Source of the DNA: an uncultured Bacteroidales bacterium
GTDB taxonomy: Bacteria; Bacteroidota; Bacteroidia; Bacteroidales; Muribaculaceae
Direction: 5' to 3'
DNA length: 7,018 bases
Assembly: GCA_900554715.1 (NCBI GenBank)
Contig: USIN01000093.1
Location: forward strand, 1-7,018
Part shown: positions 6,317 through 7,018 of the stretch, piece after piece
Layout: every line of letters begins with the position of its first letter
How positions within the stretch are numbered: the first letter of the stretch is position 1
Program-made: the position numbers and the translations under genes
The notes under the pieces: model-generated
What the model saw: the letters and a program-made list of their open reading frames with translations, nothing else
Databases searched by the model: none
What the model was told of the DNA's origin: nothing

Positions 6317-6936
6317 GCGTACACCTCCTCGATCTTGGCGAGGGCGGCCTGATCCACCACCAGGTACTGGGCGTTGATGATGTCATAAACGCTCAGGATG
6401 TTGGCGACGGTAGTCAGCACGCCGGGGATATTGCGGGCGCTCTTGACGATGACGTTGTCCACCTCGGGGGTGACAACGACGGCCTTGCCGTCCACCTTGA
6501 CAGCGCTCAGGAACTTGCGGAAGTCAGCGGTCTTGATGGCATCCATCTTGATGGAGTCGATGACCACCAGCTTGCCCTCGGCAGCCTTGGCGGACAGGAC
6601 GGACTTCAGCGCCAGGCGCTTGACCTTCTTGTTCAGCACATAGCTGTAATCGCGGGGCTTGGGAGCGAACACGATACCGCCGTGCGTCCACTGAGGAGCA
6701 CGGGTAGAGCCCTGACGGGCGTGGCCGGTGCCCTTCTGGCGCCAGGGCTTACGGCCACCGCCGGAAACCTCAGCACGGGTGAGGGCGCTCTGAGTGCCCT
6801 GTCTGCAATTGGCGAGGTGGTTCTTCACAACCTCATGCACAGCGACGGGATTGGGCGTGATGCCAAAGATCTCGTCGTTGAGTTCCACAGTACCGACTTC
6901 TGCGCCGGCCATGTTCAAAACTTTCATGGAAGACAT
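6313..6936 (-). CDS. rplD: 50S ribosomal protein L4
   Basis: This 207-residue protein has the usual bacterial L4 length. L4 binds domain I of 23S rRNA, and its long loop lines the peptide exit tunnel, where changes can affect macrolide binding. Seen: a globular N-terminal part with IFGITPNPVAVHEVV (23-37) and RQGTQSALTRAEVSGGGRKP (45-64); the extended loop at ~60-83 with WRQKGTGHARQGSTRAPQW (65-83); then GGIVFAPKPRDYSYVLNKKV (86-105) and the C-terminal alpha/beta domain with LVVIDSIKM and KAVVVTPEVDN. The Pro-Trp-Arg-Gln loop and overall sequence are Firmicutes-like; the Bacteroidetes L4 I recall differs here (IGRQKGTGGARRG). The start at 6936 has an SD-like AAAGGGG 10 nt upstream; an internal ATG at residue 4 (6925-6927) lacks a good SD. 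It lies 18 bp after rplC and overlaps rplW by 4 nt. E. coli L4 also represses its own operon, but nothing here shows that. Confidence 0.97.
   Translation of the reverse strand: MSSMKVLNMAGAEVGTVELNDEIFGITPNPVAVHEVVKNHLANCRQGTQSALTRAEVSGGGRKPWRQKGTGHARQGSTRAPQWTHGGIVFAPKPRDYSYVLNKKVKRLALKSVLSAKAAEGKLVVIDSIKMDAIKTADFRKFLSAVKVDGKAVVVTPEVDNVIVKSARNIPGVLTTVANILSVYDIINAQYLVVDQAALAKIEEVYA
6323..6329 (-). promoter_or_regulatory. Shine-Dalgarno site of rplW, inside the rplD 3' end
   Basis: On the - strand this reads AGGAGGT, a perfect core SD, 6 nt before the first and 9 nt before the second of two adjacent ATG codons. It is embedded in the last codons of rplD (encoding Glu-Glu-Val-Tyr-Ala), so it serves both as coding sequence and as ribosome binding site. 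Confidence 0.88.
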
Positions 6937-6946
6937 TACTTAAGCA

Positions 6947-6953
6947 CCCCTTT
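6947..6953 (-). promoter_or_regulatory. Shine-Dalgarno-like site of rplD
   Basis: The - strand reads AAAGGGG in the 18 bp gap between rplC and rplD, with 10 nt to the ATG at 6936. It is weaker than the sites of rplW and rplB but well placed, and supports ATG 6936 over the ATG three codons further on. Confidence 0.65.
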
Positions 6954-6954
6954 C

Positions 6955-7018
6955 TTACTTGTTTCGTGCGGAAGCCTTCTGCGGGTTGCGGCCGGAAGCC
7001 TTCTGCGGGTTCTTGCTG
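6955..7018 (-). CDS. rplC: 50S ribosomal protein L3, C-terminal fragment
   Basis: Only the last 20 codons and the TAA (6955-6957) are in the window; the rest lies beyond base 7018. The peptide is SKNPQKASGRNPQKASARNK, a lysine- and arginine-rich tail. Taken alone it is not diagnostic, but its place directly upstream of rplD on the same strand, 18 bp away, is the rplC position in the S10 operon, and Firmicutes L3 proteins can carry basic C-terminal extensions. The six-residue unit NPQKAS occurs twice, produced by a 24 bp-period direct repeat. L3 helps assemble the 50S subunit near the peptidyl-transferase centre. Confidence 0.75.
   Translation of the reverse strand, partial: SKNPQKASGRNPQKASARNK
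6969..7011. repeat. Two 19 bp direct repeats, 24 bp apart, in the rplC 3' end
   Basis: The 19-mer CGGAAGCCTTCTGCGGGTT occurs at 6969-6987 and again at 6993-7011 with no mismatch. The 24 bp period keeps the frame and encodes the doubled NPQKAS motif in the L3 tail. It looks like a simple tandem duplication within a disordered basic extension. More copies may lie beyond the window edge. Confidence 0.85.

Overview
The window holds two stretches of DNA that look as if they come from different bacterial phyla, joined at about position 5625-5632. Positions 1 to ~5625 look like a gut Bacteroidales genome, possibly Muribaculaceae-like, though the family is a guess. Evidence: the Bacteroidetes-type OstA-like/SurA neighbourhood, the lack of Shine-Dalgarno (SD) sequences before any of its four complete genes, and codon use rich in TCG, ATA and GAC. 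Positions ~5631 to 7018 look like Clostridia/Oscillospirales. They carry part of an S10 ribosomal protein operon whose L4, L23 and L2 are Firmicutes-type, with SD sequences before each gene and the Ile/Arg/Ser codon choice of highly expressed genes.

Left part, all on the + strand and tightly packed: the C-terminal end of a SurA-like periplasmic peptidyl-prolyl isomerase (3-128); an OstA-like (LptA-related) envelope protein (149-1963); a DUF3737 protein whose sequence shows regular ~19-21 residue repeats typical of a beta-helix (1981-2832); a MalY/PatB-type PLP enzyme, i.e. a cystathionine beta-lyase or aminotransferase (2841-4010); and a MATE-family multidrug exporter (4024-5469). Gaps are only 8-20 bp, so co-transcription is likely. 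The first two genes serve outer-membrane biogenesis. The next three may form a separate amino-acid or thiol metabolism and export group. A convergent gene of unknown identity begins 2 bp after the MATE stop, and only its last ~50 codons remain.

Right part, all on the - strand: the end of rplC (L3), then rplD (L4), rplW (L23) and the first ~124 codons of rplB (L2), in the canonical S10 order. L2 is cut after its N-terminal RNA-binding domain and runs in frame into the unrelated Bacteroidales tail. The C-terminal half of L2 and everything normally downstream (rpsS, rplV, rpsC and so on) are missing. L2 is essential, so a chimeric metagenomic contig is by far the simplest explanation; a real insertion or gene transfer would need read-level proof.

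I found no RNA gene, CRISPR array, insertion sequence, or convincing promoter or terminator. No stretch over 300 bases lacks a gene. I see no convincing new biological system. The points worth a second look are the junction, the orphan gene tail, the DUF3737-MalY pair and a short duplication at the end of rplC.
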